64,000 nt of DNA from Aureimonas endophytica (GTDB taxonomy: Bacteria > Pseudomonadota > Alphaproteobacteria > Rhizobiales > Rhizobiaceae). The notes beneath the pieces were generated by a model. That model was not told the origin of the DNA. It ran no database searches and was given only the letters and a program-made list of their open reading frames with translations. Shown here piece after piece: positions 1 to 9,818 of the stretch (position 1 is its first letter; every line of letters begins with the position of its first letter). The stretch is from contig NZ_BMIQ01000003.1 of the NCBI RefSeq assembly GCF_014642635.1, forward strand, positions 187,255 through 251,254, written 5' to 3'. Position numbers and translations under genes: made by a program.

Positions 1-1
1 G

Positions 2-196
2 GACGCATGGCGCGCGCGTCTGGAGATGGCGCGGGAATGGCGCGATGCCGTGAACAGGCACGGCGGCGACGTCACCGTCGTCCACCTGCCAGAGATCGGG
101 ATCCGCGGGAACACGCACTTTGCCTTCTCCGACCTCAACAACGTCCAGATCGCGGACCTCGTGTCCAAGTTCCTGGCGGAGAAGCGTCTGGACTGA
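2..196 (+). CDS. alpha/beta hydrolase, C-terminal fragment (gene starts before window)
   Basis: An open frame runs from the window edge to TGA at 194-196 and encodes about 64 residues ending in FLAEKRLD. The tail contains GIRGNTHFAFSDLNN, a short conserved C-terminal stretch typical of secreted alpha/beta hydrolases annotated as esterase/lipase-like. In that family the histidine of GNTH is normally the catalytic-triad histidine. The nucleophile and acid residues lie outside the window, so substrate cannot be judged. It reads into the reductase gene that starts at 322 on the same strand, 125 bp downstream. Confidence 0.6.
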   Translation, partial: DAWRARLEMAREWRDAVNRHGGDVTVVHLPEIGIRGNTHFAFSDLNNVQIADLVSKFLAEKRLD

Positions 197-321
197 GAAA
201 AGCCGCCTGCGGCAGGCCGGCGCATTCTCCGGGAACGAGCGAGCCGAGTGCGCGCGGCTCGCCAACCTCCGGGACACGCTGCCGTCGACCTCGGCCTTCG
301 ACGATCGAACCGGAGACATCC

Positions 322-912
322 ATGACCAACGTGCTGATTCTGGGCGCCAACGGGCAGATCGCCCGCGTAGCCACCAAGCTGTTCCTCGAGACGACGGACG
401 CCCACCTCACTCTCTTGCTGCGGAAGGCGAGGCGTCTTGGAGCGGTCGATGCCGGCCGCGTCGACGTTGTTGAGGCCGACGTTCTGGACGAGCGTGCCCT
501 GGCTTCCGCGATGCAGGGGCAAGACGTCGTCTACGCTAATCTCGCGGGCTCGCTCGCGGAGCAGGCGCGGGCAATCGTTTCGGCGATGTCTGCCGCCGGG
601 ATCAAGCGCCTGCTCTTCGTCAGCTCGATGGGGGTCCACGACGAGATTCCCGGCGAGCGTCATGGCGCGATCCTGGATCCCTACCGCAACGCGACCCGGA
701 TCATCGAGGCCTCCGATCTCGACTACACCATCCTGCGTCCCGCTTGGCTCAACGACCGGGACGAGGTCGCCTACGGCACCACGCAGAAGGGTGAGACGTT
801 CAAGAACCCCGCGGCGACGGTGTCGCGGAAAAGCGTCGCCGACATGGTGGTGAGGTTGGCGACGACCCCTGGGTTGGAGAACCGTCACAGTATCGGCATC
901 CACCGGGCTTGA
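322..912 (+). CDS. NAD(P)H-binding atypical SDR (NmrA/YwnB-like reductase)
   Basis: This 196-residue protein starts at ATG 322, after a GGAG-containing leader. It opens with a Rossmann strand and the dinucleotide loop GANGQIA (residues about 8-14). D/E residues follow in VVEADVLD, and a VSSMGVHDE stretch sits where classical SDRs carry the catalytic serine. There is no canonical YxxxK, which fits the atypical NAD(P)-binding group that includes NmrA-like and YwnB-type proteins. A cytoplasmic NAD(P)H-dependent reductase or redox sensor is likely; the substrate is unknown. An in-frame extension upstream to position 7 exists, but it overlaps the hydrolase gene and has no family similarity, so the later ATG is preferred. 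Confidence 0.8.
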   Translation: MTNVLILGANGQIARVATKLFLETTDAHLTLLLRKARRLGAVDAGRVDVVEADVLDERALASAMQGQDVVYANLAGSLAEQARAIVSAMSAAGIKRLLFVSSMGVHDEIPGERHGAILDPYRNATRIIEASDLDYTILRPAWLNDRDEVAYGTTQKGETFKNPAATVSRKSVADMVVRLATTPGLENRHSIGIHRA

Positions 913-1048
913 TGCCTTGGGGCGCAGGGGTGCAGCCGTCGCCTGACTGAAACCTGCGGACGGCATCAGGATCACTGCGAGAGATACCTGCCCGTCGGTC
1001 GCTTCGGCGGTAGATGGGAGCGAAGTCCGCAGCGCGGGGCTGGACGAC

Positions 1049-2608
1049 ATGCACGCCTTTGAAGCCATCTTGGCGCTTCTCATGGGAGCGACGATCCTGT
1101 CCTCGTTCGCCAAGCGCGTCGGGGTGCCATATCCCACGATCCTCGCGGTCGGCGGCGCCGTCCTCGCCTTCATCCCCGGCGCGCCGCGCATCGAGCTTCC
1201 GCCGGAGCTGATCCTCGCACTTTTCGTCGCCCCGGTCCTGCTCGACGCCGCCTACGACGCCTCGTTCCGAGACCTGCGCGCCAACTGGCTGCCCGTGGGC
1301 TCGCTGGTTCTGGTCGCCGTCGGCCTGACGACCATGGCGGTGGCCGTCACGGCCCGTTGGTTCTTTCCCGACATGCCCTTGGCGGTCGGCATCGCGCTGG
1401 GTGCGATCCTCGCGCCACCGGACGCGGTCGCGGCGCTTGCGGTCCTGCGGCAGGTCAGCCCACCCTATCGCATCCGGGTCATCCTCGAGGGCGAGAGCCT
1501 CCTGAACGACGCCTCGGCCCTCCTGATCTACAGGCTCGCCGTCGGAGCGGTGACGGCGGGAAGCTTCAGCGTAACGGACGCCGCCCCGACCTTCGCCGTC
1601 GTGGTGTTCGGCAGCATCCTCGCCGGCTGGGCCCTTGCCTGGCCGATCGGACGGGCGACCGCACGGATTCAAAGCGCGCCGGAGTCCGTCGTCCTCCAGT
1701 TCGTCGTCACCTTCGGCGCATGGCTGCTTGCCGAGCGGCTCGGCCTGTCGGGCGTCGTGACCGTCGTGGTGCTCGGACTGACGCTCGCGCGCAAGAACAC
1801 CGCCGCCCTGACTGCACGCATCCGGGTGCCCTCGTTCGCCATCTGGGAGACCGTCACGATGGTCCTCAACGTCATGGCGTTCACGCTGGTCGGGCTGGAG
1901 ATCGGGCCGATCGTGGACAACGTGAGCGGTGCCGAGCTCAGGGGTCTTCTGGTCGGATCGGTGACCGTGCTCGGCGTCGTCATCTTGGTGCGACTCGCCT
2001 GGACGCTGACCTACGAGGTCGCGCTCCGGATCGGCACCTCGGGACGTGATGCGCGCGAACCCCGGGGACGGGCCGTCCAGCCCTCCGCCAAGACGGCCCT
2101 CGTCGTCGGATGGTCGGGCATGCGCGGCATCGTCACACTGGCGACCGCGCTCGCTCTACCCTCCGACTTCCCCTATCGCGATTTCATCCAGCTCACCGCC
2201 TTCGTGGTGGTCCTGGGCACGCTGTTGATCCAGGGGCTGACCCTGCGCCGTCTTCTCGCTTCCGTCGGCCTGCCTCCGGAGGACACGGTCGAGCGTGAGA
2301 TCGACATGGCCCGCCGGGCCTCGCTGAAGGCTGCGCTCACGGCGTTGGAAGGAGAGGACGACGCCGCGGCCGGCCGCCTGCGCGAGGAGTACCGCGAGGC
2401 CCTGGCTTGGCTGAAGGCGGGCGAGGACCTGCGGGACACGCGCGAGAACGGGTTGCGGCTCCGGATGGTGACGGCCGCGCGCGGGTCGATCGCCGACCTC
2501 AGGGATACGGAGGCCATCGGGGACGAGGCCTACAGGCGCGTGGAAGAAGAACTCGACATGCTGGAACTCAGCGCCGAGGCCGCGGGGCCGACCGGACCGG
2601 CGCGATGA
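1049..2608 (+). CDS. CPA1-family Na+/H+ antiporter (NhaP-type)
   Basis: This 519-residue inner-membrane protein has about 11-12 hydrophobic segments in residues 1-400. It carries the CPA1 signatures APPDAVAA (the PTDAV-like ion-binding helix) and EGESLLNDASAL (the conserved loop with Asp). These point to exchange of cytoplasmic Na+ or K+ for protons. After the membrane part comes a charged, helical cytoplasmic tail (about 420-515, rich in E/R/A) of the type that regulates NhaP/NhaG antiporters. Its stop overlaps the next gene's start (ATGA), so the two are probably translationally coupled. Confidence 0.88.
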   Translation: MHAFEAILALLMGATILSSFAKRVGVPYPTILAVGGAVLAFIPGAPRIELPPELILALFVAPVLLDAAYDASFRDLRANWLPVGSLVLVAVGLTTMAVAVTARWFFPDMPLAVGIALGAILAPPDAVAALAVLRQVSPPYRIRVILEGESLLNDASALLIYRLAVGAVTAGSFSVTDAAPTFAVVVFGSILAGWALAWPIGRATARIQSAPESVVLQFVVTFGAWLLAERLGLSGVVTVVVLGLTLARKNTAALTARIRVPSFAIWETVTMVLNVMAFTLVGLEIGPIVDNVSGAELRGLLVGSVTVLGVVILVRLAWTLTYEVALRIGTSGRDAREPRGRAVQPSAKTALVVGWSGMRGIVTLATALALPSDFPYRDFIQLTAFVVVLGTLLIQGLTLRRLLASVGLPPEDTVEREIDMARRASLKAALTALEGEDDAAAGRLREEYREALAWLKAGEDLRDTRENGLRLRMVTAARGSIADLRDTEAIGDEAYRRVEEELDMLELSAEAAGPTGPAR

Positions 2609-3147
2609 CCGCGTCCAGACTCTCCGGGGGCATCGTCATCCGGCCGGCGCGATCGGCTGATGCGCCCGCGCTCGGAAAGCTGGGCGCGCTGCTCGTGCGC
2701 ATCCATCACGAGTTCGATCCCGACCGCTTCTTCGGGACGACGCCCAGGACCGAGGCGTCCTACGCCGGCTATCTCGCGAGCCAGCTCGAGCGCGACGACG
2801 TGCTCGTGCTGGCGGCCGAGACGCGTGGGGTGGTCGTCGGCTACACCTATTCGGGCATCGAGGGCCCCGACTACATGGCCCTGCGCGGGCCGGCCGGGGT
2901 GATCTACGACCTCGTGGTCGATCCGGCCCGGCGACGCGAGGGCATCGGAAGGATGCTCATGGAAGCGACCCTCGCCGAGTTGGAAACTCGCGGAGCGCCT
3001 CGCATCGTCCTCTCGACCGCGGCACGCAACGGGACGGCGCAGCGCCTGTTCGCCGCCTGCGGCTTTCGGCAGACGATGATCGAGATGACCTGGGAGGTCG
3101 ATCGCGGAACCGGGGATGCGAAGCCGGATCCCTCCGAGAACAAGTGA
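2605..3147 (+). CDS. GNAT family N-acetyltransferase
   Basis: This 180-residue protein starts at ATG 2605 inside the antiporter stop codon. The acetyl-CoA pyrophosphate loop RRREGIGRML (about residues 110-119) follows the beta strand VIYDLVVDP, and the C-terminal AARNGTAQRLFAACGF stretch is the usual GNAT motif B. It therefore transfers acetyl from acetyl-CoA to an amine, but the acceptor (small molecule, peptide or protein) is not evident. The ATGA overlap suggests co-expression with the antiporter, without proving a shared pathway. Confidence 0.85.
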   Translation: MTASRLSGGIVIRPARSADAPALGKLGALLVRIHHEFDPDRFFGTTPRTEASYAGYLASQLERDDVLVLAAETRGVVVGYTYSGIEGPDYMALRGPAGVIYDLVVDPARRREGIGRMLMEATLAELETRGAPRIVLSTAARNGTAQRLFAACGFRQTMIEMTWEVDRGTGDAKPDPSENK

Positions 3148-3172
3148 ATCCTCCTCCGCAGCCGTGATCCGC

Positions 3173-4030
3173 TCAGGGCTCGCTGTGTCGCACGAGCCGG
3201 AAGCCGATGCTGATGCCGCGGTAGTCGGGATCGTATGGCTTGCGGAACGCCGACCTCCAGCTCGTGGAGGTCTCGTGCCAGCTCCCGCCGCGCACCACCC
3301 GTTGCGATCCCGTCGCCGGTCCCGAAGGATTCACCGCGGATGAGGTAGTGCCGTACGGGCCGTAACGGTCGGCGACCCACTCCCAGACGTTGCCGTGGAC
3401 GTCGTGAAGGCCCCATGCGTTCGGCAGCTTACCGCCGACGGGATGGTGCGCACCGGACGCGAAATCCTCCCCGAACCAAGCGTACTTCCCCAGCAGGCGC
3501 CGATCGTCCCCGAAGGAATACGCCGTCTGCGTACCCGCACGCGCGGCATACTCCCATTCCGCCTCGGTCGGCAGCCTGTAGATCCCGTCGCCCTCGCGCT
3601 CGTTGAGGCGGCGTATGAACTCCTGGGCGTCGTTCCACGACACCGTGACCGGGTGGGTCGGGCCGGTGAGCCGTGCCGCCATGCCCGGAAGGTCGTAGTA
3701 GGGATTGGAACGGGCCTCGCTGTAGGCAGTAGAGCCCATGACGGCTTCCCACTGGGACTGCGTCACTTCATGGGCCGCGATCTGGAAGGGCCGGGTGATC
3801 GTCACCTGCCTTCCCGGCAACTCCGAAGCGAAGGCCTCCGTGTCGTCCGCGCGGGAGCCCATCAGGAACGTGCCCGCCGGGACCGGGACGAAGTGCATTC
3901 CGAGGTCGGCCGCGGCGCTGCCCTCCCGTGCCGGGCTGCCACCGTTCGGCGGCGCGTATTCCGCCAGGGCAGGAAGGCTCACGGAGGTCAACCATAGGGC
4001 AATCGCCGGCAGGGCGCCGTTTCGCAGCAT
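3173..4030 (-). CDS. exported FGE/SUMF1-fold protein lacking the catalytic cysteines
   Basis: About 285 residues from ATG 4030; an ATG four codons upstream (4042) is an alternative. The start gives an N-terminal hydrophobic signal (LPAIALWLTSVSLPALA). The body is a formylglycine-generating-enzyme/sulfatase-modifying-factor domain: LGMHFVPVPAGTFLMGS, ITRPFQIAAHEVTQSQWEAV, RLPTEAEWEYAARAG, GLHDVHGNVWEWV, RVVRGGSW and IGFRLVR occur in order. True FGEs carry two cysteines just after the RGGS segment; here that segment (HETSTSWRSAFRKPYDP) has none. Sulfatase activation is therefore unlikely. A binding or SUMF1-like accessory role outside the cytoplasm is more plausible. It converges on the GNAT gene. 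Confidence 0.85.
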   Translation of the reverse strand: MLRNGALPAIALWLTSVSLPALAEYAPPNGGSPAREGSAAADLGMHFVPVPAGTFLMGSRADDTEAFASELPGRQVTITRPFQIAAHEVTQSQWEAVMGSTAYSEARSNPYYDLPGMAARLTGPTHPVTVSWNDAQEFIRRLNEREGDGIYRLPTEAEWEYAARAGTQTAYSFGDDRRLLGKYAWFGEDFASGAHHPVGGKLPNAWGLHDVHGNVWEWVADRYGPYGTTSSAVNPSGPATGSQRVVRGGSWHETSTSWRSAFRKPYDPDYRGISIGFRLVRHSEP

Positions 4031-4184
4031 GAACGTATCCATCCAGGGTAGGTTGTCGTGAACGACCGGCATCGAGCCGACGACCCTCGTCCAAGCGCCT
4101 CCGTGCATACGGTGTTCGAGGTCGCGCCGCCCAAGGGGAAGTCCGCCGACCGGGCTTGAACCGATCGGCGGACAACGGCCGGCG

Positions 4185-6383
4185 TCAGGCGACGTCCGGC
4201 AGGTCGCCCAGGAGCTTGTCGAGCGTCATCGGATAGGTCCGCAGCCGCACCCCCGTCGCGTTGTGGATGGCGTTGGCGATGGCCGCCCCGACGCCGCAAA
4301 GGCCGAGCTCACCGACGCCCTTGGCCTTCATCGGCGAGGTCGTCGGGTCCATCTCGTCGAGGAAGATCACCTCTTGGTGCGGGATGTCGGCGTGGACCGG
4401 CACCTCGTAGCCGGCGAGGTCGTGGTTGACGAAGAAGCCGTGCCGCTTGTCGACGGCGAGTTCCTCCATCAGTGCGCCGCCGACGCCCATGGTCATCGCG
4501 CCGATCACCTGGCTGCGCGCCGTCTTCGGGTTGAGGATGCGGCCGGCCGCGCAGACGGCGAGCATCCGCCGGACCCTCACCTCGGCCGTCGCCATGTCCA
4601 CCCCGACCTCGACGAAGTGTCCGGCGAAGGTGGACTGCTGGAAACGCTTCGACAGGTCGCCGAATTCGATCTTGTCCTCGACGCCCACCTCCCCGTCCCG
4701 GGCCGCATCCGCCAGGGGAACGCGGCGGTTTCCAGCCACCACGTAACCATCCAGGAATTCCGCCTCGTCCGAATTGAAACCGAGCTTCCGGGCGACTTCG
4801 TCGCGCAGTTTCGCGCAGGCCGCATATACGCCGGCGGTCGAGGATGCGGCGCCCCACTGCCCCCCGGAGCCGGCGGCCGCCGGGAAGCTCGAGTCCCCGA
4901 GATTCACGGCCACCCTGCTGAGGGGAAGCCCCATCATCTCGGCAGCCGTCTGGGCGATGATCGTGTAGGACCCCGTCCCGATGTCGGTCATGTCGGTCTC
5001 GACCGTCACGACGCCATCACGGTCAAGACGCACTATCGCACCGGAGGTCATGGTCGGCGCGTCGCGAAAGCCGACGGACATGCCGATCCCCACCATCCAG
5101 CGGCCGTCGCGCCGCGCGCCCGGCGCGGGGCTGCGTGCCGACCAGCCGAAGCGCTCTGCACCCTGGCGAAGGCACTCGACGAGCTGGCGTTGGGAGAAAC
5201 GCCGCTCCGGGTTTTCGGGATCAACCTGGGTGTCGTTGAGGATGCGGAACTCGACGGGGTCGATCCCGAGCCTCTCCGCCATCTCGTCCATGGCGATCTC
5301 GAGCGCCATCAATCCCGGTGCCTCGCCCGGTGCACGCATCGCATTGCCTTCGGGAAGGTCCAGTGTCGCGAGCCGCGTGCGGATGAGGCGGTGGTCACCG
5401 GCATATAGCAGGCGCGTCTGGTCAGCCGCGTTCTCGGGCTTGCCCTCCGGAAGGTTCCCGGACCAAGTCTCGTGCCCGATCGCCGTGATCCGTCCATCCC
5501 GGCTCGCGCCGATGCGGATCCGCTGCATCGTTGCCGGACGGTGGGTCGTGTTGTTGGCTACGAGAGGCCGCTGCAAGGCGACCTTGACCACCCTCCCGGT
5601 CTGGCGGGCGCCTATGGCCGCAAGGACGGCATCGGCACGCACGAACAGCTTCCCGCCGAATCCTCCCCCGATGAACGGAGAGATCAGGTGCACCTTCTCC
5701 GCGGGCATGTTCAGCGACTTGGCAAGCTCGCCTACTCCCCAGTTGACCATCTGGTTGGAGGTCCAGACCGTGACGCGGTCATCGTCCCAGACCGCCATCG
5801 AGGCGTGGGGCTCGATCATCGCATGTGATTGGTCGGGGGTCGTGTAGGTCTCGTCGAGCTTCACGGAGGCAGCATCGAACGCGGCGTCGAAGTTTCCGAC
5901 GTCGGCGTCGGGGTTTCCGCTCTCCGGCTTCGTGGCACTATGCCTCGACGCTGCCAAATCGAAGGACCCGGCCGCTGTCTCGTAGCGGATGGCGACGAGA
6001 GATGCCGCGGCCCGTGCCTGTTCGAACGTCTCCGCCACGACCAGTGCAACGGCTTGATGGTAGTGGTCCACCTCCGGGCCGGCGAGGAGCTTGGCGATGT
6101 TCCAGGTGCCCTTTCCGAGCCGCCCGGCGTTCTCCGCCGTAACGATGCGCAGGACCCCGGGAGCGCGCCTTGCAACCGACAGGTCGATCGACGCGATGCG
6201 GCCCTTGGCGATCCCGGCGCCGACGACATAGCCATACGCGGGGTTGGCGACGGCCTCGTGGTGTTCGTAGGCGTAGGGCGCGGTACCAGTCGTCTTGAAG
6301 CGACCGTCGATGCGGTCGTGTGGCTGACCGACGACGCGCAGTCGGTCAATCGGGTTGGTTCCGGCTGGAGTGTCGAACTTCAT
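4185..6383 (-). CDS. paoC: molybdopterin-binding large subunit, periplasmic-type aldehyde oxidoreductase (PaoC-like)
   Basis: 732 residues from ATG 6383 (MKFDTPAG...), placed 4 bp after the stop of the FAD subunit; upstream in-frame codons overlap that gene and were rejected. It belongs to the xanthine dehydrogenase family: ISPFIGGGFGGK near the middle contacts the molybdopterin, and KGVGELGLCGVG near the C-terminus supplies the catalytic glutamate. There is no signal of its own. In the E. coli PaoABC (YagTSR) enzyme the complex is exported as a folded unit through the Tat signal of the small subunit, and the same gene order is seen here. The expected reaction is oxidation of aldehydes to acids with water as oxygen donor. 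Confidence 0.9.
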   Translation of the reverse strand: MKFDTPAGTNPIDRLRVVGQPHDRIDGRFKTTGTAPYAYEHHEAVANPAYGYVVGAGIAKGRIASIDLSVARRAPGVLRIVTAENAGRLGKGTWNIAKLLAGPEVDHYHQAVALVVAETFEQARAAASLVAIRYETAAGSFDLAASRHSATKPESGNPDADVGNFDAAFDAASVKLDETYTTPDQSHAMIEPHASMAVWDDDRVTVWTSNQMVNWGVGELAKSLNMPAEKVHLISPFIGGGFGGKLFVRADAVLAAIGARQTGRVVKVALQRPLVANNTTHRPATMQRIRIGASRDGRITAIGHETWSGNLPEGKPENAADQTRLLYAGDHRLIRTRLATLDLPEGNAMRAPGEAPGLMALEIAMDEMAERLGIDPVEFRILNDTQVDPENPERRFSQRQLVECLRQGAERFGWSARSPAPGARRDGRWMVGIGMSVGFRDAPTMTSGAIVRLDRDGVVTVETDMTDIGTGSYTIIAQTAAEMMGLPLSRVAVNLGDSSFPAAAGSGGQWGAASSTAGVYAACAKLRDEVARKLGFNSDEAEFLDGYVVAGNRRVPLADAARDGEVGVEDKIEFGDLSKRFQQSTFAGHFVEVGVDMATAEVRVRRMLAVCAAGRILNPKTARSQVIGAMTMGVGGALMEELAVDKRHGFFVNHDLAGYEVPVHADIPHQEVIFLDEMDPTTSPMKAKGVGELGLCGVGAAIANAIHNATGVRLRTYPMTLDKLLGDLPDVA

Positions 6384-6387
6384 CGGA

Positions 6388-7334
6388 TCAGCTCCTCGCC
6401 TCGGTGAGGACCGCGGCGAGCGTGCGCTCGGCCAGCGGGACCTTGAAGGCATTGTGTTCGGTCGGACGGGCGTCGGCGAAGAGGCGTTGGGCTGCGGGAC
6501 GGGCGCCCTCGCCAAGCGCGGCGTCGGCCTCCGGGACGCGCCATGGCTTGTGCGCGACGCCGCCCACGGCCACCCGGCCCGTCCCGTCCGGCTGCACGAC
6601 GGCCGCGATCGAGATCAGCGCGAAGGCATAGGACGCGCGGTCGCGGACCTTGCGATAGATGTGCCGGCCGCCGAGCGGGGCCGGCAGCGCCACGGCGGTG
6701 ATCAGCTCGCCCGGTTCCAAGGCTGTCTCCACATGCGGCGTGTCGCCCGGAAGGCGATGGAAGTCCGCGATCGGAATGGCCCGCGTCGCGCCGTCCGGCT
6801 TCACGGTCTCGACGCTGGCATCGAGGACACGCAGCGCGACGTTCATGTCGGACGGGTTGGTCGCGATGCAGGCGTCGCTGACGCCGACGACGCCGAGCTG
6901 GCGCGAGTAACCCTCCAAGGCCGAGCAGCCCGAGCCGGGCTGTCGTTTGTTGCAGGCCATGTTGGTGTCGTAGAAGTACGGACAGCGCGTACGTTGGAGA
7001 AGATTGCCCGCCGTCGTCGCCCGGTTGCGGAGCTGACCGGAGGCACCGGCAACGACCGCGCGCGTCAGCACGCCGTAGTCGCGCCGCACCCTCTCGTCGG
7101 CAGCCATGTCCGTGTTGCGCACCAGCGCGCCGATGCGAAGGCCTCCGTCCGCGGTCGCCTCGATCCGGTCGAGCCCGAGGCCGTTGACGTCGATCAGATG
7201 GCGCGGCGTCTCGATCTCCAGCTTCATGAGGTCGAGGAGGTTGGTGCCGCCGGCGATGTACTTCGCGCCCGCCTTTCCGACCGCCGCTGCGGCTGCGGCC
7301 TGCGGGCTCGTCGCGCGTTCGTAGGTGAAGGACT

Positions 7335-7338
<4 letters not shown>
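6388..7338 (-). CDS. paoB: FAD-binding middle subunit of aldehyde oxidoreductase (PaoB-like)
   Basis: 316 residues from ATG 7338, which overlaps the TGA of the iron-sulfur subunit (ATGA). The FAD-binding loop [15 protein letters not shown] lies near residues 27-41. A further segment, [28 protein letters not shown], carries three cysteines spaced as in the PaoB/4-hydroxybenzoyl-CoA-reductase beta type subunits that hold an extra [4Fe-4S] cluster. Electrons should pass from molybdenum through the [2Fe-2S] centres to FAD. A longer in-frame extension to 7713 merely reads across the small-subunit gene in another frame and is not coding. Confidence 0.9.
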
Positions 7339-7985
<647 letters not shown>

Positions 7986-8022
7986 GGCCTTGGTTCCTTC
8001 TCGGGCGTTGTTTGGTCCGGGA

Positions 8023-8487
8023 TCAGCGAGCCGCGTATTCCTTGTCGGTGACTTTCTCCATCCATTCGACGGCAGAGCCATCGACACTCTCCGCGACGGC
8101 GACATGGGACATGGCCGAGGACGGTGCCGCTCCGTGCCAATGCTTCACGCCAGGCGGGATCCAGACGACGTCACCGGGCCCGATCTCCTGGACGGGGCCA
8201 CCTTTCTTCTGAACCAATCCAACGCCCTGCGTGACGATCAATGTCTGGCCGAGCGGATGGGTGTGCCAAGCGGTCCGCGCACCCGGCTGGAAGGTCACCG
8301 TGCCCCCGCCGACGCGGGCGGGTTCCTCGGCCTGGAACCGCGTCGCCACGCTCACCTCGCCCGTAAAATAGGACTCGGGGCCGGGCGCAGCCGGGTTCGC
8401 GCCGGCCTTCGTGACCTTGATGTCCTGTGCGGCCGCGGACGCGGCGACCATGGCGCCTGCGAAGATGGTGGTTGCCAGGAGCGGCAT
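8023..8487 (-). CDS. exported cupin-domain protein
   Basis: 154 residues with an N-terminal signal ([21 protein letters not shown]). A single small cupin barrel shows the two metal motifs: [14 protein letters not shown] (HxH...E-like) and [17 protein letters not shown] (PG...H). Proteins of this kind are commonly found beside CMD proteins and aldo/keto reductases in LysR-controlled loci. Their function is usually unknown; metal binding or a small-molecule isomerase/dioxygenase role is possible. It sits 37 bp upstream of the paoA start on the same strand, so co-transcription with the oxidoreductase is plausible. Confidence 0.82.
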   Translation of the reverse strand: MPLLATTIFAGAMVAASAAAQDIKVTKAGANPAAPGPESYFTGEVSVATRFQAEEPARVGGGTVTFQPGARTAWHTHPLGQTLIVTQGVGLVQKKGGPVQEIGPGDVVWIPPGVKHWHGAAPSSAMSHVAVAESVDGSAVEWMEKVTDKEYAAR

Positions 8488-8525
8488 TCGGAAACCTCTC
8501 GTTCGTGAAGGGAGCTTTGGGACGG

Positions 8526-9302
8526 TCAGGCCGGACGGTCGTCGAAGACGGACTTCACGACGGGGACGGCCGACATCGCGTTCGGCCAGCCCGTGTAGAA
8601 GGCTAGGTGGGTCACGACCTCTGACACCTGGTCGCGCGTCAGGCCCGCATCCATTGCCCTTCCGAGATGGAAGGGAAGCTGTCCGGACTTGCCTCCGGCA
8701 ATCAGGGCCGCGACCGTCACGAGGCTACGGTCGCGGGGAGCGAGTTGGGGACGAAGCCATAGGTCGGCGAAGAGGACCCGGTCTGTGTAGTCGGCGAGCG
8801 CGGGCGTCGTCGGACGCACGTTGGCATCGACGGATGCGGCTCGGGCCTGCTCCTGAGCTTGATCGATTGCCAGCGGCGCCGTCGCGTTCGTGAGAAGGGC
8901 GTCGGCTGCGATGCCGCGTGCAGCGAACACCTCGCGCGCCACCGTGACGGAGGACATGGCGTTCGGCCAACCCGCGTAGAACGCGAGATGGGTGATGGTC
9001 TCGCCGAGTTCTACGGGCGTGACGCCGTTGTCCAGCGCACGACCTAAATGGCCTCGCATCTGGGCGGTGTGGCTGCCCGCCATGAGTGCGGCGACAGTGA
9101 TGAGGCTGCGGTCGCGAGGCGACAACCCGGGACGTGCCCAAACGTCGGCGAACAGGACCTCGTCCGTGTAGTCCGCCAGCGGCGGTACCGTCTCACGGAC
9201 GACATCCGGCGCCACCCGGGGGACGGCCTTTCGTTGATCCTGTGCCATGGCGGCGCCTGTGATCGACACCATCGCCAAGGTAGCCGTTACGAGGATATGC
9301 AT
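8526..9302 (-). CDS. exported protein with two carboxymuconolactone-decarboxylase-like domains
   Basis: 258 residues starting at ATG 9302, which places a signal peptide (MHILVTATLAMVSITGAAMAQ) at the N-terminus; an in-frame extension to 9518 precedes this and looks non-coding. Two tandem copies of the CMD/AhpD-like fold follow (about 40-140 and 155-255). Each contains ADVWARPGLSPRDRSLITVAALMAG-like and HLAFYAGWPNAMS-like segments. Neither copy has the CxxC of AhpD, so peroxidase activity of that kind is unlikely. It lies 38 bp upstream of the cupin gene, in the same direction. Confidence 0.85.
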   Translation of the reverse strand: MHILVTATLAMVSITGAAMAQDQRKAVPRVAPDVVRETVPPLADYTDEVLFADVWARPGLSPRDRSLITVAALMAGSHTAQMRGHLGRALDNGVTPVELGETITHLAFYAGWPNAMSSVTVAREVFAARGIAADALLTNATAPLAIDQAQEQARAASVDANVRPTTPALADYTDRVLFADLWLRPQLAPRDRSLVTVAALIAGGKSGQLPFHLGRAMDAGLTRDQVSEVVTHLAFYTGWPNAMSAVPVVKSVFDDRPA

Positions 9303-9818
9303 TCTGCCGCTCCGATGCTCCGGCGCCGACGTTGCCGGCGTTTGGATTGAATGGGCACGCCTGTCCGACGAATCCTGTCGCGGGCGCCGTCGGGCACCGG
9401 CTTGGAAAAGTTTTCGACTTCCAGAACCTAAGGCTGGGCAGCGGGTCGAATTAGACGTGGTGGGCTGCATGCCGTCATAACGACGACTAATGAATGGGAG
9501 GCCGTGACGGTCGAACACTCAAGTAACAAGCCCCGCGCTACCCTTTCACCGGCCCTGGCCCTGCGAACGACCCTGAGCGGCTCCGGGCACACCCAAGACA
9601 GGTTGGTGGTCGTGCCCGACCAAATGTTCGCCCGCGCGCCCTACGGGTCCGTGTCCGCCGCCTACCGGATCCGCGGCTTCAAGTGGAACCCCAGCAACCG
9701 CATCGGATCGCGGCCAGCCCTCACCCTGTGCCCCTGGAAAGCCCGAGATCACTCTCATCGTGCGGGGGGGCGGATGCCTAGGAATGCCACCTTCTCCGTC
9801 CGACGCCAGACGCGAGGA
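9303..9818. other. intergenic region upstream of the CMD gene, no gene recognised
   Basis: This 516-bp stretch lies between the 5' end of the CMD gene and the 3' end of the LysR gene. Short open frames occur on both strands but none resembles a known family and none has a convincing ribosome site. A GC-rich inverted repeat (CCGGCGCCGACGTTGCCGGCG, near 9319-9339) sits just upstream of the CMD start and could be part of its leader or operator. The promoter for the cupin-pao genes is expected here. Confidence 0.5.

Noticed and set aside
3173-4030. Genuine sulfatase-activating FGE
   Set aside because: The two active-site cysteines are absent and no sulfatase gene is present in the window.
4263-5408. 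381-codon plus-strand frame opposite paoC
   Set aside because: It mirrors the molybdopterin subunit, is rich in His/Arg/Asp/Val and has no motifs. It is a shadow of the real gene.
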